DNA from: Paeniglutamicibacter sp. Y32M11
GTDB taxonomy: Bacteria; Actinomycetota; Actinomycetes; Actinomycetales; Micrococcaceae
Assembly (NCBI RefSeq): GCF_019285735.1
Contig: NZ_CP079107.1
Location: 2,666,001 to 2,730,000 of the forward strand
Reading direction: 5' to 3'
DNA: 64,000 bases
Positions 43,348-51,919 of the stretch are shown here, piece after piece. Below the pieces are notes generated by a model, which worked only from the letters and a program-made list of their open reading frames with translations, was not told the origin of the DNA and searched no databases. Numbering within the stretch: position 1 is the stretch's first letter; each line of letters begins with the position of its first letter. Made by a program: the position numbers and the translations under genes.

Positions 43348-44040
43348 ATGGCGACAGTTATTCTCGTACGGCACGGCCGGACCACAGCCAACGCAACTGG
43401 ACTACTGGCAGGACGTGCCCTTGGCGTCAGCCTGGATGCGATCGGGCGAGACCAGGCTGCACTGACCGGAGAACGACTCGCGCGTGTGCCTCTGGTCGGA
43501 GTGGTCTCGAGTCCTCTCGAGCGTTGTCGGCAGACCGCACAGTTTATCCTCGATCGCCAGAGCGGCGCCCCGGACACTCCACTTGACCCCGATCTCACCG
43601 AGTGCGATTACGGCCAATGGCAGGGCCGCCTACTCAGCGATCTCGCGACCGAGGATTTGTGGCCGGTGGTCCAGTCGCAACCGTCCGCCGTGGTCTTTCC
43701 CGGAGGCGAATCCATGGCCGCGATGCAGGCTCGGTCGGTGGCAGCCATTCGCCGCCATGACGCAGCATTTGAAGCCGAGCACGGAGCAGGGGCCGTGTGG
43801 GCGGCAGTGAGTCACGGTGACATTATCAAGTCGATCCTCGCGGACGCCCTGGGCATGCACCTTGACCTTTTCCAACGTATTAATGTGGGCCCCGCATCGG
43901 TATCAATCGTGCGCTACGGCCCCAGTCGTCCGAGTGTTTACGCGACCAACACCGATGCGGGCGATCTATCGTGGTTGTCGGGCGATATCCCCTCTGGCGA
44001 TGCGCCGGTGGGCGGCGGCGCGGGTCACAAGACGTCATAA
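43348..44040 (+). CDS. Histidine phosphatase, MSMEG_4193 family
   Basis: 230 aa. The phosphohistidine motif VILVRHGRTTANA is at residues 4-16, SPLERCRQTAQ and the second catalytic His in AVSHGDIIKSILADALGM. The acid is in LTECDYGQW. Members are annotated as phosphoglycerate-mutase-like, but this subfamily (MSMEG_4193) is uncharacterised and always neighbours DUF3090 and SCO1664-like genes in actinobacteria. The C-terminal 25 residues are a Gly/Ser/Asp-rich tail. First gene of the triad. Confidence 0.82.
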   Translation: MATVILVRHGRTTANATGLLAGRALGVSLDAIGRDQAALTGERLARVPLVGVVSSPLERCRQTAQFILDRQSGAPDTPLDPDLTECDYGQWQGRLLSDLATEDLWPVVQSQPSAVVFPGGESMAAMQARSVAAIRRHDAAFEAEHGAGAVWAAVSHGDIIKSILADALGMHLDLFQRINVGPASVSIVRYGPSRPSVYATNTDAGDLSWLSGDIPSGDAPVGGGAGHKTS

Positions 44041-44052
44041 GGCTCATGCGCC

Positions 44053-44058
44053 TAGAAT
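44053..44058 (+). promoter_or_regulatory. -10 box, leaderless promoter of the DUF3090 gene
   Basis: TAGAAT, 6 nt before the ATG at 44065, so the second gene of the triad can also be transcribed on its own. Confidence 0.6.
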
Positions 44059-44064
44059 ATTGAC

Positions 44065-44625
44065 ATGCCTACACTTGTTCACGAGTTTTCTTGGCCCGAT
44101 CGAGTCGTCATCGGCACCATTGGTCTTCCGGGCGCGCGCACGTTCTACCTGCAGGTGCGTGCAGGGAAGCAAATCGTGAGTATTGCGCTGGAAAAGCAGC
44201 AGTCGGCTCTGCTCGCGGAGAAGATTGACGAAATTCTCGACGAGCTCATCACCGTCGACAGCAATCCCTTCAGCATTCCCACGGGCACTCCCCCTGAACT
44301 TGTTGACAATGAACCGCTCGAGGCCGTCGCGGAGCAGTTCCGCACTGGGGCTATGAGTCTGGGGTGGGACCCAACCATGGCCCAGATCATCCTTGAGGCC
44401 CATCCCATCACCGATGACGATGCCGACGCTGCTGACAACGACGAATCGCTTCATGAGGGCAGGGCTAACGAGCCCGAAATGTTGCGAGTGCGCATGCCCG
44501 TCGGCAGCGCCCGAGCATTCGCCAAGCGCACCCGCGAGATCGTGGATGCGGGGCGTCCCATGTGCACACTCTGCGGTTACCCCAAAGACGCGGACGGACA
44601 CATCTGCAACGTTCCCGAACTCTGA
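44065..44625 (+). CDS. DUF3090 protein
   Basis: 186 aa. The start HEFSWPDRVVIGTIGLPGAR, then TFYLQVRAGKQIVSIALEKQ, is the DUF3090 signature. The C-terminal CTLCGYPKDADGHICN has three cysteines and a His in a zinc-ribbon-like arrangement. Acidic linker around residues 115-130. Function not known; always linked to the histidine phosphatase and the kinase-like protein, suggesting one complex or pathway. The stop overlaps the next start by one base (TGATG). Confidence 0.82.
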   Translation: MPTLVHEFSWPDRVVIGTIGLPGARTFYLQVRAGKQIVSIALEKQQSALLAEKIDEILDELITVDSNPFSIPTGTPPELVDNEPLEAVAEQFRTGAMSLGWDPTMAQIILEAHPITDDDADAADNDESLHEGRANEPEMLRVRMPVGSARAFAKRTREIVDAGRPMCTLCGYPKDADGHICNVPEL

Positions 44626-45392
44626 TGCCAACCCCAGACCTAGTGGCCGATGAGCTGGTGCTCACCGGCCGCATCACAACGGCGTCAAACGCCACATTTT
44701 TGGGCAGCATCGGCGACGTCACCGTCGTCTATAAGCCAATAGCGGGCGAAAGTCCGCTGTGGGATTTTCCCCAGGGAACGCTGGCCCACCGAGAGGTGGC
44801 CGCATACCTGGTCTCGCAGACCTTCGCCTGGGGCGTCGTGCCCCACACCTGGTTGCGCGATGGTCCGCTGGGTCAAGGAATGGTGCAGCTTTGGCAGGAG
44901 CAGGATCCCGCCCAAGACGCCGTAAACCTGATCGCGGCGGACCACGTTCCGGCGACGGGGTGGAAGGAGGTGCTCCAGGGACAAGATGAGAACGGACGTT
45001 TCGTCGCCCTCGTCCACGAAGACACACCAGTGCTGCGACGCATGGCGGTATTCGATGTCGTCGTCAACAACGCGGATCGCAAAGGTGACCACATCCTGGC
45101 CCTGACCGACGGACACCGGCACGGCGTGGACCACGGGCTCACCTTTCACCGTGACCACAAGTTGCGCACGGTGCTATGGGGATGGCGGGGAGAGGCGCTC
45201 ACCCCCGACGAAGAAGACGGCATAGATCGTGTCAGCGAGGCACTGCGTGGTGAGCTCGGTCGAAAGTTGGCGGACTTGCTCAGCGTTGAAGAAATCGCAG
45301 CGCTTGCCGCACGCTGCGCGCACTTGCGCTTGGCAGGGCGGTTTCCGGCTCCAAGTGGTGAGATGCCGGCGGTTCCCTGGCCATTGTTCTAA
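44625..45392 (+). CDS. SCO1664-family kinase-like protein
   Basis: 255 aa from the ATG at 44625, coupled to the DUF3090 stop. It has a PI3/4-kinase/HipA-like core: VVYKPIAGESPLWDFP (lysine of the ATP site), the catalytic-loop-like VVNNADRKGDHIL, and the metal-site GVDHGLTFH. The predicted activity is phosphoryl transfer, but no substrate is known. In Streptomyces this gene neighbours the mycothiol gene mshC; mshC is not present here. With the phosphatase it gives an opposing kinase/phosphatase pair around DUF3090. Confidence 0.78.
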   Translation: MPTPDLVADELVLTGRITTASNATFLGSIGDVTVVYKPIAGESPLWDFPQGTLAHREVAAYLVSQTFAWGVVPHTWLRDGPLGQGMVQLWQEQDPAQDAVNLIAADHVPATGWKEVLQGQDENGRFVALVHEDTPVLRRMAVFDVVVNNADRKGDHILALTDGHRHGVDHGLTFHRDHKLRTVLWGWRGEALTPDEEDGIDRVSEALRGELGRKLADLLSVEEIAALAARCAHLRLAGRFPAPSGEMPAVPWPLF

Positions 45393-45655
45393 TGCAATGA
45401 CGGCTTCTGACTTCACGGTTCGTGCCACCTTGAGTCGGCATCTGCCGGTACGTCCGCTGTGCGGATCCCACGCCAGAAACGAATGGCGCCTATAAGTTCT
45501 GACCGACTTTGATTGCGGCCGCGGAATGCGTCGCGTCTTTGGTATGCAACAGAATGTTGGCTGCATTGAGATGGCCGCCGCTGGGCAAAAGCGAATGGCC
45601 TTCACGAACATCTGTCCTTGGCGGCCATCGCATGAGGTTTCATGCGGGGAAAGAT
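45393..45655. other. Non-coding stretch after the SCO1664-like gene
   Basis: No gene or terminator hairpin supported. It leads up to the most distant ychF-end repeat at 45656. Confidence 0.4.
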
Positions 45656-45679
45656 CTACACCGTGAAGCGGAACTTCAC
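45656..45679 (-). repeat. ychF 3'-end-like repeat, copy 3 (degenerate)
   Basis: Matches 20 of 24 bases of the last codons of ychF (47191-47214). Read on the minus strand it still gives VVKFRFTV followed by a stop, compared with VVEFRFNV in YchF. Possible decayed attachment site. Confidence 0.6.
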
Positions 45680-45741
45680 CACTTTCCCACGTGGCGACAT
45701 CTCCGGTGACTGAACGGCGCACCCGTCCGTACCTCTGATGA

Positions 45742-46146
45742 TCACCTCAGTGGTGCCGCGTAAATCCTCGTGGCAGGCAATTCGTGCCAAGTGAGCGAGA
45801 TCGCGCCGGGTGTTGATCTAAGCGCTCCGACAAGCGCATCGGCACCATCTTCTACCGAGTCAAACCCGTCCTCGCCCGCAGATGCCAGAACGATGTGCCA
45901 CACTCCGTCGTCAACTGGCGCAGTGACTGCTACCGCGAAACCACCGCGGTAGTACCGGCTTACGCCGTCCGGGACTTCAGCATCCAGATCACGTTTGAGG
46001 GATTTCAAAAATTCCTGCACCGCATTTGCCGCGTCCGGGCCACTAATAGCTGCCTGAACCTGAACGGAGGTATCCACACCGTGCGGCCAGTCTCTGTACC
46101 AGATATCAGTTGGCTGGAATGAAACAACTACAGAATCATCGCGCAT
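45742..46146 (-). CDS. Orphan small protein (134 aa) in the ychF-adjacent segment
   Basis: No family recognised. Start ATG with GGAAGGA 5 nt upstream, so translation is credible. The sequence opens MRDDSVVVSFQPTDIWYRDW and contains SRYYRGGFAVAVTAPVDDGV. It is soluble and acidic with several tryptophans, without signal peptide. Composition is less GC-rich than core genes. It is the only gene between ychF-end copies 2 and 3. Confidence 0.6.
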   Translation of the reverse strand: MRDDSVVVSFQPTDIWYRDWPHGVDTSVQVQAAISGPDAANAVQEFLKSLKRDLDAEVPDGVSRYYRGGFAVAVTAPVDDGVWHIVLASAGEDGFDSVEDGADALVGALRSTPGAISLTWHELPATRIYAAPLR

Positions 46147-46427
46147 TACGTATCCTTCCCGAACTCCACAGGGATGCGAACGTAGAGTCCGCGATCATGG
46201 CTAAATGCTAGCGCTGCGTATGTAGTCCGTGCTTAGTCCGCCAATTCGCAGCGGCCGGAATTTCAGGGCAGAGGACCAAAACTTCTAATCGGCTTCCCTG
46301 AGACACCGTCGACAACGTCGGCTCGTGGTGAAAAAGTCACCTCAGTTATGAGTGTGATCACGCGCTTTGCTTGCTGATGCACAGATTCCGTATATGTCCG
46401 CCGCAGGCAAACTTAATCAGGAAGATC
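46147..46427. other. Gene-free stretch upstream of the orphan gene
   Basis: About 280 nt with no supported gene, ending at the second ychF-end repeat; the promoter of the 134-aa gene should lie here. Confidence 0.4.
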
Positions 46428-46449
46428 CTAGACGTTGAAGCGGAACTCC
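46428..46449 (-). repeat. ychF 3'-end repeat, copy 2 (22/22 identical)
   Basis: Exact 22-nt copy of 47191-47212, including the ychF stop codon and codons for EFRFNV, in the same orientation. Identity ends sharply at both sides. Confidence 0.8.
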
Positions 46450-46488
46450 GTCATATTCCGGCACACAACAACTTCTTGCTGATCATCA

Positions 46489-47001
46489 CTAGTGACCTGC
46501 TAGATCAACATCACTCTGGTACTTAGTCAGTTGTTCCACGGAAAGGTGACAGGAATCCTCGGGGAAACGTGCCAGCCGATCCTGATGTTCCTCGGCGCTT
46601 CGCACATAGTTAGCCAGTGGTAGCACCTCAACGGCGATTCGGTGAGCGTCGTCTCTCGCCGCGGTGAAAGCACGAGCCTCTTCGAGGTGGGTCAGCTTGT
46701 TGGAGTAAAGACCAGTTCGATACTTCTGACCGAGGTCTGGTCCCTGTTTGTTGACGCTGTAGGGATCAATAATCTCGAAGAGATAGGCCATCAACTGCTC
46801 GACACTCACAACCGAGGGATCGAATCGTGTTCGCACGCATTCCGCATACCCGTCGTAGGCGCTGTCGATACGCTGGCTGGTTCCGTTGGCTCTTCCGGCC
46901 TCGGTGCTCGTCACCCCGGGCAGCGTAGCGATGAAAGCCTGCACGCCCCAGAGACAGCCGCCTGCCAAATAAAGCTCCTCAACCACTCGCTCGGCATCCA
47001 T
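46489..47001 (-). CDS. msrA: Peptide methionine sulfoxide reductase A
   Basis: 170 aa. The catalytic Cys is in LAGGCLWGVQAFIATLPGV (family consensus GGCFWGxE, here with Leu and Gln), followed by TSTEAGRANGTSQ, the usual YDPSVVSVEQLMAYLFEIIDP region as FDPSVVSVEQ, and GPDLGQKYRTGLY. It repairs oxidised methionine (S-sulfoxide). The recycling Cys near the C-terminus is present only as SCHLS. The gene is flanked by ychF-end copies, which suggests it came in as a unit. Confidence 0.82.
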   Translation of the reverse strand: MDAERVVEELYLAGGCLWGVQAFIATLPGVTSTEAGRANGTSQRIDSAYDGYAECVRTRFDPSVVSVEQLMAYLFEIIDPYSVNKQGPDLGQKYRTGLYSNKLTHLEEARAFTAARDDAHRIAVEVLPLANYVRSAEEHQDRLARFPEDSCHLSVEQLTKYQSDVDLAGH

Positions 47002-47116
47002 CTACCGATCATACGGCCGCCTAAGCGACGGTCGTTCCGGAGCGAACGGAACTCGAGTACAACGGCTGCCTCGAGTTTAGGCGAGATTTCCGCGGGCTAC
47101 TCGATACACGCAACCG

Positions 47117-47158
47117 CAGATATGGCCCCGATTGCCGAAGCAAACGGGGCCATATCTG
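47117..47158 (-). terminator. Terminator of ychF
   Basis: Perfect 14-bp arms (47117-47130 and 47145-47158), 33 nt after the ychF stop. Confidence 0.8.
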
Positions 47159-47190
47159 AAACGCGCGTGGACAGGCAAAGCCCAGTAAAG

Positions 47191-47212
47191 CTAGACGTTG
47201 AAGCGGAACTCC
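47191..47212 (-). repeat. ychF 3'-end repeat, copy 1 (functional gene end)
   Basis: The last six codons and stop of ychF; repeated exactly at 46428-46449 and imperfectly at 45656-45679. Confidence 0.8.
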
Positions 47213-48276
47213 ACGACGTCGCCGTCCTTCATGATGTATTCCTTGCCCTCGATGCGCGCCTTGCCAGCGGACTTAGCCGCCGCGACAGATCCGGCTTCGA
47301 CCAGTTCATCAAAACCGAAGACCTCGGCCTTGATGAAGCCGCGCTGGAAGTCGGTGTGAATGACGCCGGCGGCCTGCGGGGCGGTGGCGCCCTTCGGGAT
47401 GGTCCAGGCACGAGTTTCCTTCGGGCCTGCGGTGAGGTAGGTCTGCAAACCCAGGGTGTAGAAACCAACACGAGCCAGCTTGTCCAAGCCCGACTCGTTG
47501 TAGCCTGCATCCTCAAGCATCTCGGCTGCGTCTTCTTCGCTCAGCTCGGAGAGTTCGGATTCGAACTGGGCATCCAGGAAGATGGCCTCGGCCGGAGCCA
47601 CGAGGGCCGACAGTTCGGCCTGCATCTCGGTGTTGGCCAGACCTTCTTCGTCGGTATTAAAGACGTAGATGAACGGCTTGGTCGTCATCAGCTGCAGCGG
47701 TGCCAGCTCGCTGATGTCGATGCCTGCGGCCTTGCCTGCTGCATAAAGCGTCTCGCCCTTTTCCAGCACCTTCTGCGCGGCCTTGATGGTCTCGATGTAC
47801 GACGCATCAATCTTCTTGGCACGCAGCTCTTTATCAAGACGCGGCAGCTGGTTTTCGATGGTCTGCAGGTCAGCGAGGATCAGCTCGGTAGCGATCGTCT
47901 CGATGTCCGAGGCCGGGTCGACCTTGCCGTCGACGTGAATCACGTCGGGGTCCGAGAAGGCGCGCGTCACCTGGCAGATGGCCTCGGCCTCGCGGATGTT
48001 GGCCAGGAACTTATTGCCCAGACCTTCACCCTCGGAGGCACCCTTAACGATGCCGGCGATGTCCACGAAAGACACGGTTGCCGGAAGGATGCGCTCGGAT
48101 CCGAAAATCTCGGCCAGCACCTTCAGGCGAGCATCGGGCAACGGCACGACACCCACATTGGGTTCGATGGTTGCGAACGGGTAGTTGGCCGCGAGAACCT
48201 GCGCGCGGGTAAGAGCATTGAACATTGTTGACTTGCCGACATTGGGCAGTCCGACGATTCCGATTGTAAGAGCCAC
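47191..48276 (-). CDS. ychF: Ribosome-binding ATPase YchF/EngD
   Basis: 361 aa from a GTG. G1 GIVGLPNVGKSTMFNAL, G3 region FVDIAGIVKGASEGEGLGNK, NxxE-type G4 (YVFNTDEEG, reflecting ATP preference), and the C-terminal TGS domain ending VVEFRFNV. It binds ribosomes and modulates oxidative-stress response in several bacteria. The 3' end is duplicated downstream. A TAGACT -10 box lies 8 nt before the start. Confidence 0.92.
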   Translation of the reverse strand: MALTIGIVGLPNVGKSTMFNALTRAQVLAANYPFATIEPNVGVVPLPDARLKVLAEIFGSERILPATVSFVDIAGIVKGASEGEGLGNKFLANIREAEAICQVTRAFSDPDVIHVDGKVDPASDIETIATELILADLQTIENQLPRLDKELRAKKIDASYIETIKAAQKVLEKGETLYAAGKAAGIDISELAPLQLMTTKPFIYVFNTDEEGLANTEMQAELSALVAPAEAIFLDAQFESELSELSEEDAAEMLEDAGYNESGLDKLARVGFYTLGLQTYLTAGPKETRAWTIPKGATAPQAAGVIHTDFQRGFIKAEVFGFDELVEAGSVAAAKSAGKARIEGKEYIMKDGDVVEFRFNV

Positions 48277-48284
48277 GGGAATAG

Positions 48285-48290
48285 AGTCTA
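48285..48290 (-). promoter_or_regulatory. -10 box of ychF
   Basis: TAGACT on the minus strand, 8 nt before the GTG at 48276; nearly leaderless. Confidence 0.5.
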
Positions 48291-48329
48291 CCGTTCAAAA
48301 CTGTCGGTGGGTGCTGTCATGGTGCTCAC

Positions 48330-49556
48330 ATGGATGCTCTTTACTGGGTCACGGCCCTTTGCACGCTGATTGTTGGGTTTGTTCTAGGCGTGTTCACATG
48401 GTGGTTTATTAACCGTGCGCCGCTATCAGCCGCGCGCGCCGGGGCTGCGCTGGTGAGCAATGAGTTGGCGCTCACCGCGCAGCTACTCTCCGGCGCTCAG
48501 GCTCAGGTGGCCGAGCTGCGCGATCGAATCACGGACGATCGTACGCGCGATGGGCAGGAGCAGTCGGTACTGCTGGCTTTGGCCCCCGTGACAGATCAGC
48601 TGCGCCGGGTGGGTGCGCAGGTTGCGACGCTGGAACGTGACCGGGTGCAGCAATTCGGAGCGCTGCGTGAGCAATTGGCGCAGGCGGCACTGAACGATTC
48701 CGAACTGTTGCGCACCACCAGTTCCTTGGCTGCGGCGATGGTGAACAATGCAGCACGCGGTACTTGGGGCGAGCTGCAATTACGTCGTGTGGTTGAGGCG
48801 GCAGGCATGCTGGCTCACGTGGACTTTATTGAGCAGCTTGGCACGGCCACCGGGCTTCGTCCCGACATGGTGATCAAGTTGCCGGGCAACAAGCTGATCA
48901 TTGTGGATTCAAAGGTGCCGTTGAGCTCCTATCTGAAGGTGCAGCAGCTCTCCGGCTCAACCCAGAGCGAGTCCTTAACCCGGGCCAAGCTGCTGATGAA
49001 GGAACACGCCAAGGCCCTGCGTCACCACGTTGATGCGCTGGCGGCTAAGTCCTACTGGAACTCGGTGGAGGGAACCCCGGAACTGGTGGTGTGCTTCCTG
49101 CCCGCCGAGTCCTTTCTGGCGGACGCACTGGAGGCGGACCCCGAGCTGCTGGATCACGCCTTTGGGAAGAACGTCGCACTGGCGTCACCGGCCACCTTGC
49201 TGGCCATGCTCAAGGGACTGGGTTTTGCCTGGCGGCAGGAATTGCTCACGGCCAACGCGCGGGACCTCTTTGTTGCCTCTCGGGAGCTGTATGACCGACT
49301 CGGGACCATGGGCGGGCATGTGGCCAAGCTGGGGTCGTCCTTGCGCGGCAGCGTGGAGAAATACAACGCCTTCATCGGCACCCTTGAATCCCGGGTGCTA
49401 CCCAGTGCCCGGCGCATCCGCGATCTCGATCCGGGGCTTGGCACCGAGCAAGACCCAGCCGCGGCGCTCCACTCTTTACCGCCCATCGAAGCCACGCCCA
49501 GGGCGCTGAGTGCCGATGAGCTTCTGGGCACGGAATCTCTGGAGTCCCGGAGATAG
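48330..49556 (+). CDS. rmuC: DNA recombination protein RmuC family
   Basis: 408 aa. N-terminal membrane helix (YWVTALCTLIVGFVLGVFTW), a coiled-coil region (about 55-125, QVAELRDRITDDRT, LREQLAQAAL), then the RmuC nuclease-like domain with WGELQLRRVVEAAGM, LPGNKLIIVDSKVPLSSY and YWNSVEGTPELVVCFLPAE. It limits inversions at short repeats in E. coli; the biochemical role is unclear. The C-terminal 50 residues are low complexity. Confidence 0.87.
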   Translation: MDALYWVTALCTLIVGFVLGVFTWWFINRAPLSAARAGAALVSNELALTAQLLSGAQAQVAELRDRITDDRTRDGQEQSVLLALAPVTDQLRRVGAQVATLERDRVQQFGALREQLAQAALNDSELLRTTSSLAAAMVNNAARGTWGELQLRRVVEAAGMLAHVDFIEQLGTATGLRPDMVIKLPGNKLIIVDSKVPLSSYLKVQQLSGSTQSESLTRAKLLMKEHAKALRHHVDALAAKSYWNSVEGTPELVVCFLPAESFLADALEADPELLDHAFGKNVALASPATLLAMLKGLGFAWRQELLTANARDLFVASRELYDRLGTMGGHVAKLGSSLRGSVEKYNAFIGTLESRVLPSARRIRDLDPGLGTEQDPAAALHSLPPIEATPRALSADELLGTESLESRR

Positions 49557-49607
49557 CCGGGTTAGCGGGAGGGCGCCGGTCGATCAACGAAGCCGGTCAT
49601 TAAACAA

Positions 49608-49644
49608 CAGTGCCGTGATGCCCCGCTGGGGCGTCACGGCACTG
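49608..49644. terminator. Stem-loop between rmuC and ispH
   Basis: 17-bp arms (49608-49624 and 49628-49644) with one G-T pair and a 3-nt loop; convergent pair. Confidence 0.85.
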
Positions 49645-49677
49645 CTTCACCCGGCGGCAGCCGGTGATCGATCGAAA

Positions 49678-50778
49678 TTAGCTGCTTATATCCGAAACGG
49701 TGATGCGGCCGCCCGGGCCGCGGGAATCATCGCCGGCCTCCTTGAGCTTGGCGCGGATCTCCTTGGGCAGCGAGAAGAGGATGTCTTCCTGCGCGGTGGT
49801 GACTTCCTCAACGGTTCCGTAGCCGTAATCGGCCAGCAGTGCGAGCACTTCGCGCACCAGCACCTCCGGCACCGAAGCTCCGGAGGTCACCCCAACGGTG
49901 CCAACGCCAATCAGCCAGGACTCATCAACTTCCGAGGCGTAATCAACGCGGTAAGCGGCCTTGGCGCCGTGTTCCAGGGCAACCTCAACCAGACGCACCG
50001 AGTTCGACGAGTTCGAGGAACCGACCACGATGACCAGGTCACTCTGCGGGGCGATGGCCTTGATAGCTGCCTGCCGGTTGGTGGTCGCGTAGCAAATGTC
50101 ATCACTCGGCGGATCCTGCAGGTTGGGGAATCGGGCGCGCAAGCGGCGCACAGTCTCCATGGTCTCGTCCACCGACAGGGTGGTCTGCGAGAGCCAGATG
50201 AGCTTGTCCGGGTTGGACACCTCAACGGTGTCGGCCTCGGCCGGATTGTTCACGATCTGGGTGTGTTCCGGTGCCTCGCCGTAGGTTCCCTCGACCTCTT
50301 CGTGCCCTTCGTGCCCGATGAGCAGGATCTCGTAGTCGTCCTTGGCGAAGCGCACCGCTTCCTTGTGCACCTTGGTCACCAGCGGGCAGGTCGCATCGAT
50401 GGTGCGCAGTCCGCGGTCAGCTGCCGAGGCCACCACAGCCGGGGAAACGCCGTGGGCCGAGAAGACGACCAGAGCGCCCTCGGGCACCTCGTCGTTTTCT
50501 TCAACAAAAATGGCGCCGCGGGCCTCGAGAGTGGAGACCACATGCAGGTTGTGGACGATCTGCTTGCGTACGTAGACCGGTGCGCCGTAGTGCTCCAACG
50601 CTTTTTCCACGGCAATCACTGCACGGTCAACGCCGGCGCAGTAACCACGCGGGGCGGCCAGCAGCACGCTGCGCTCCCCCGGGACCGGAGCAGCTGCGGC
50701 AATTTCTGCCGGCGTTTTGCGCGATCGAGGGATTCTGGGCATCGGAAGGGAGACCTGGACGGTGGAACTGGTAGCCAT
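49678..50778 (-). CDS. ispH: 4-hydroxy-3-methylbut-2-enyl diphosphate reductase
   Basis: 366 aa. Cluster cysteines lie in [25 protein letters not shown] and [11 protein letters not shown]; the catalytic Glu and His regions are SAHGVSP and [12 protein letters not shown]. Last step of the MEP isoprenoid pathway, giving IPP and DMAPP. The leaderless ATG at 50778 is followed by an N-terminal extension of about 40 residues beyond the short bacterial forms. Confidence 0.92.
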   Translation of the reverse strand: MATSSTVQVSLPMPRIPRSRKTPAEIAAAAPVPGERSVLLAAPRGYCAGVDRAVIAVEKALEHYGAPVYVRKQIVHNLHVVSTLEARGAIFVEENDEVPEGALVVFSAHGVSPAVVASAADRGLRTIDATCPLVTKVHKEAVRFAKDDYEILLIGHEGHEEVEGTYGEAPEHTQIVNNPAEADTVEVSNPDKLIWLSQTTLSVDETMETVRRLRARFPNLQDPPSDDICYATTNRQAAIKAIAPQSDLVIVVGSSNSSNSVRLVEVALEHGAKAAYRVDYASEVDESWLIGVGTVGVTSGASVPEVLVREVLALLADYGYGTVEEVTTAQEDILFSLPKEIRAKLKEAGDDSRGPGGRITVSDISS

Positions 50779-50784
50779 GAAACT

Positions 50785-50790
50785 AGTCTA
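50785..50790 (-). promoter_or_regulatory. -10 box, leaderless promoter of ispH
   Basis: TAGACT on the minus strand, 6 nt before the ATG at 50778. Confidence 0.65.
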
Positions 50791-50831
50791 CTGGGCCGGT
50801 GGAATCGCTGCCGTGACTTTCCGCCATGGGC

Positions 50832-51776
50832 CTAGCTCGCCCGTGGCGCGCGGACCACCTTCGAACGCGCCCAGAGCCAGCCGACGGACCCGAGAACCAC
50901 GACAAAACCAGCACCGATCAAGATGGTGGTGATGGATCCTAGTTCGCCGCGCAGCCCGGTGATCAAGGCTGTGGTGACCAAGCTCTCCACGCTGGTGCCC
51001 TGCGCGTGAGCATCCTGCGTCCCGGCGGCCAGCAGTGACGAAAAGCGTGCGCGCAGGATTCCGCCGAGCACCACGGCCGCGGCCCCGGCGATCAGCACCG
51101 CGGTGCGGCGTCCGGCACCAATACCGCTGAGCAACCCCAGGACCGCGGCGAGAACGGCGCCGGCGGCAAACCAGCCCCAGCCGCGGGCCAGAGCAAGCCA
51201 GGAGTTCAGGGTCTCGGTAGGCAGTTGTGAGACCTGCGGCCAACCGGTATCCAGCACCGTCGGTGGGACGTTCAGCGTGTTGGGGAGAAGTGCTCCCAAT
51301 CGTGAACCCGCCAGCGAGCTATGCAAGGCCTCATAACCCGAGCCAACCAGTGGTGCCACGTCCAGGCGCAGTGACACCTGCTCGGTATCCTCCGGTGCCG
51401 CGGCAGCGGCATCAAGCCGTTTCACGAAATCGGCACGCGACGTTTCAACGGTTTGTTCCCACGAGGTGGCAAAACTTGGGGTATCCAACAAGGCGCCGGC
51501 GGCGATGGTGGTGGCCCTCTCCAACGGGATCAAAAGGATCGAGGGCAGCGAAATCTCCTCGGTGATCCGCGCCGAGAGTGTGGCACTGAGTTCTTGTGGC
51601 AGCGCCTGACGCAGCGCCGGGTCCACGGCCAACGGCGCCAGAATGCGTTGGAGCGGCTCGGGGGTGTCGATCAGTCCGACGGCCTTGGAACCGGCCATCG
51701 CCATGGTGCCCAGCAGTACGGATAGCAGCAGGAAAACGCAGGCGACCACATTGCGGGCCGTACGAGAAATATTCAC
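50832..51776 (-). CDS. Integral membrane protein of unknown function (314 aa)
   Basis: GTG start with TAGGAG four nt upstream. One N-terminal membrane helix (VVACVFLLLSVLLGTMAMAG), an outer domain of about 170 residues, then helices WFAAGAVLAAVLGLLSGIG, TAVLIAGAAAVVLGGIL and TTILIGAGFVVVLGSVGWLW. The layout is like other envelope proteins found between ispH and xseA in Arthrobacter relatives. No motif gives a function. Confidence 0.65.
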   Translation of the reverse strand: MNISRTARNVVACVFLLLSVLLGTMAMAGSKAVGLIDTPEPLQRILAPLAVDPALRQALPQELSATLSARITEEISLPSILLIPLERATTIAAGALLDTPSFATSWEQTVETSRADFVKRLDAAAAAPEDTEQVSLRLDVAPLVGSGYEALHSSLAGSRLGALLPNTLNVPPTVLDTGWPQVSQLPTETLNSWLALARGWGWFAAGAVLAAVLGLLSGIGAGRRTAVLIAGAAAVVLGGILRARFSSLLAAGTQDAHAQGTSVESLVTTALITGLRGELGSITTILIGAGFVVVLGSVGWLWARSKVVRAPRAS

Positions 51777-51919
51777 GATGCTCCTAGACTGGTGCGGACA
51801 CCGGATGGGCCGGGCGCGCCCGGAAACGGCGCTTTGTCCTACGTTACTGGTATCAACGATGATGGTGGAGGTTCAACACCGCCCACTGCCAGTACCCCAA
51901 GGAAGGCGCGCACCCCCAC

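Noticed and set aside
46642-48231. 529-aa open frame on the plus strand
   Set aside because: It lies antisense to ychF and msrA; both of those have full family motifs. The frame has no ribosome site or family features and is a codon-bias shadow.
49510-50835. 441-aa open frame antisense to ispH
   Set aside because: Shadow of ispH; composition and lack of motifs argue against it.
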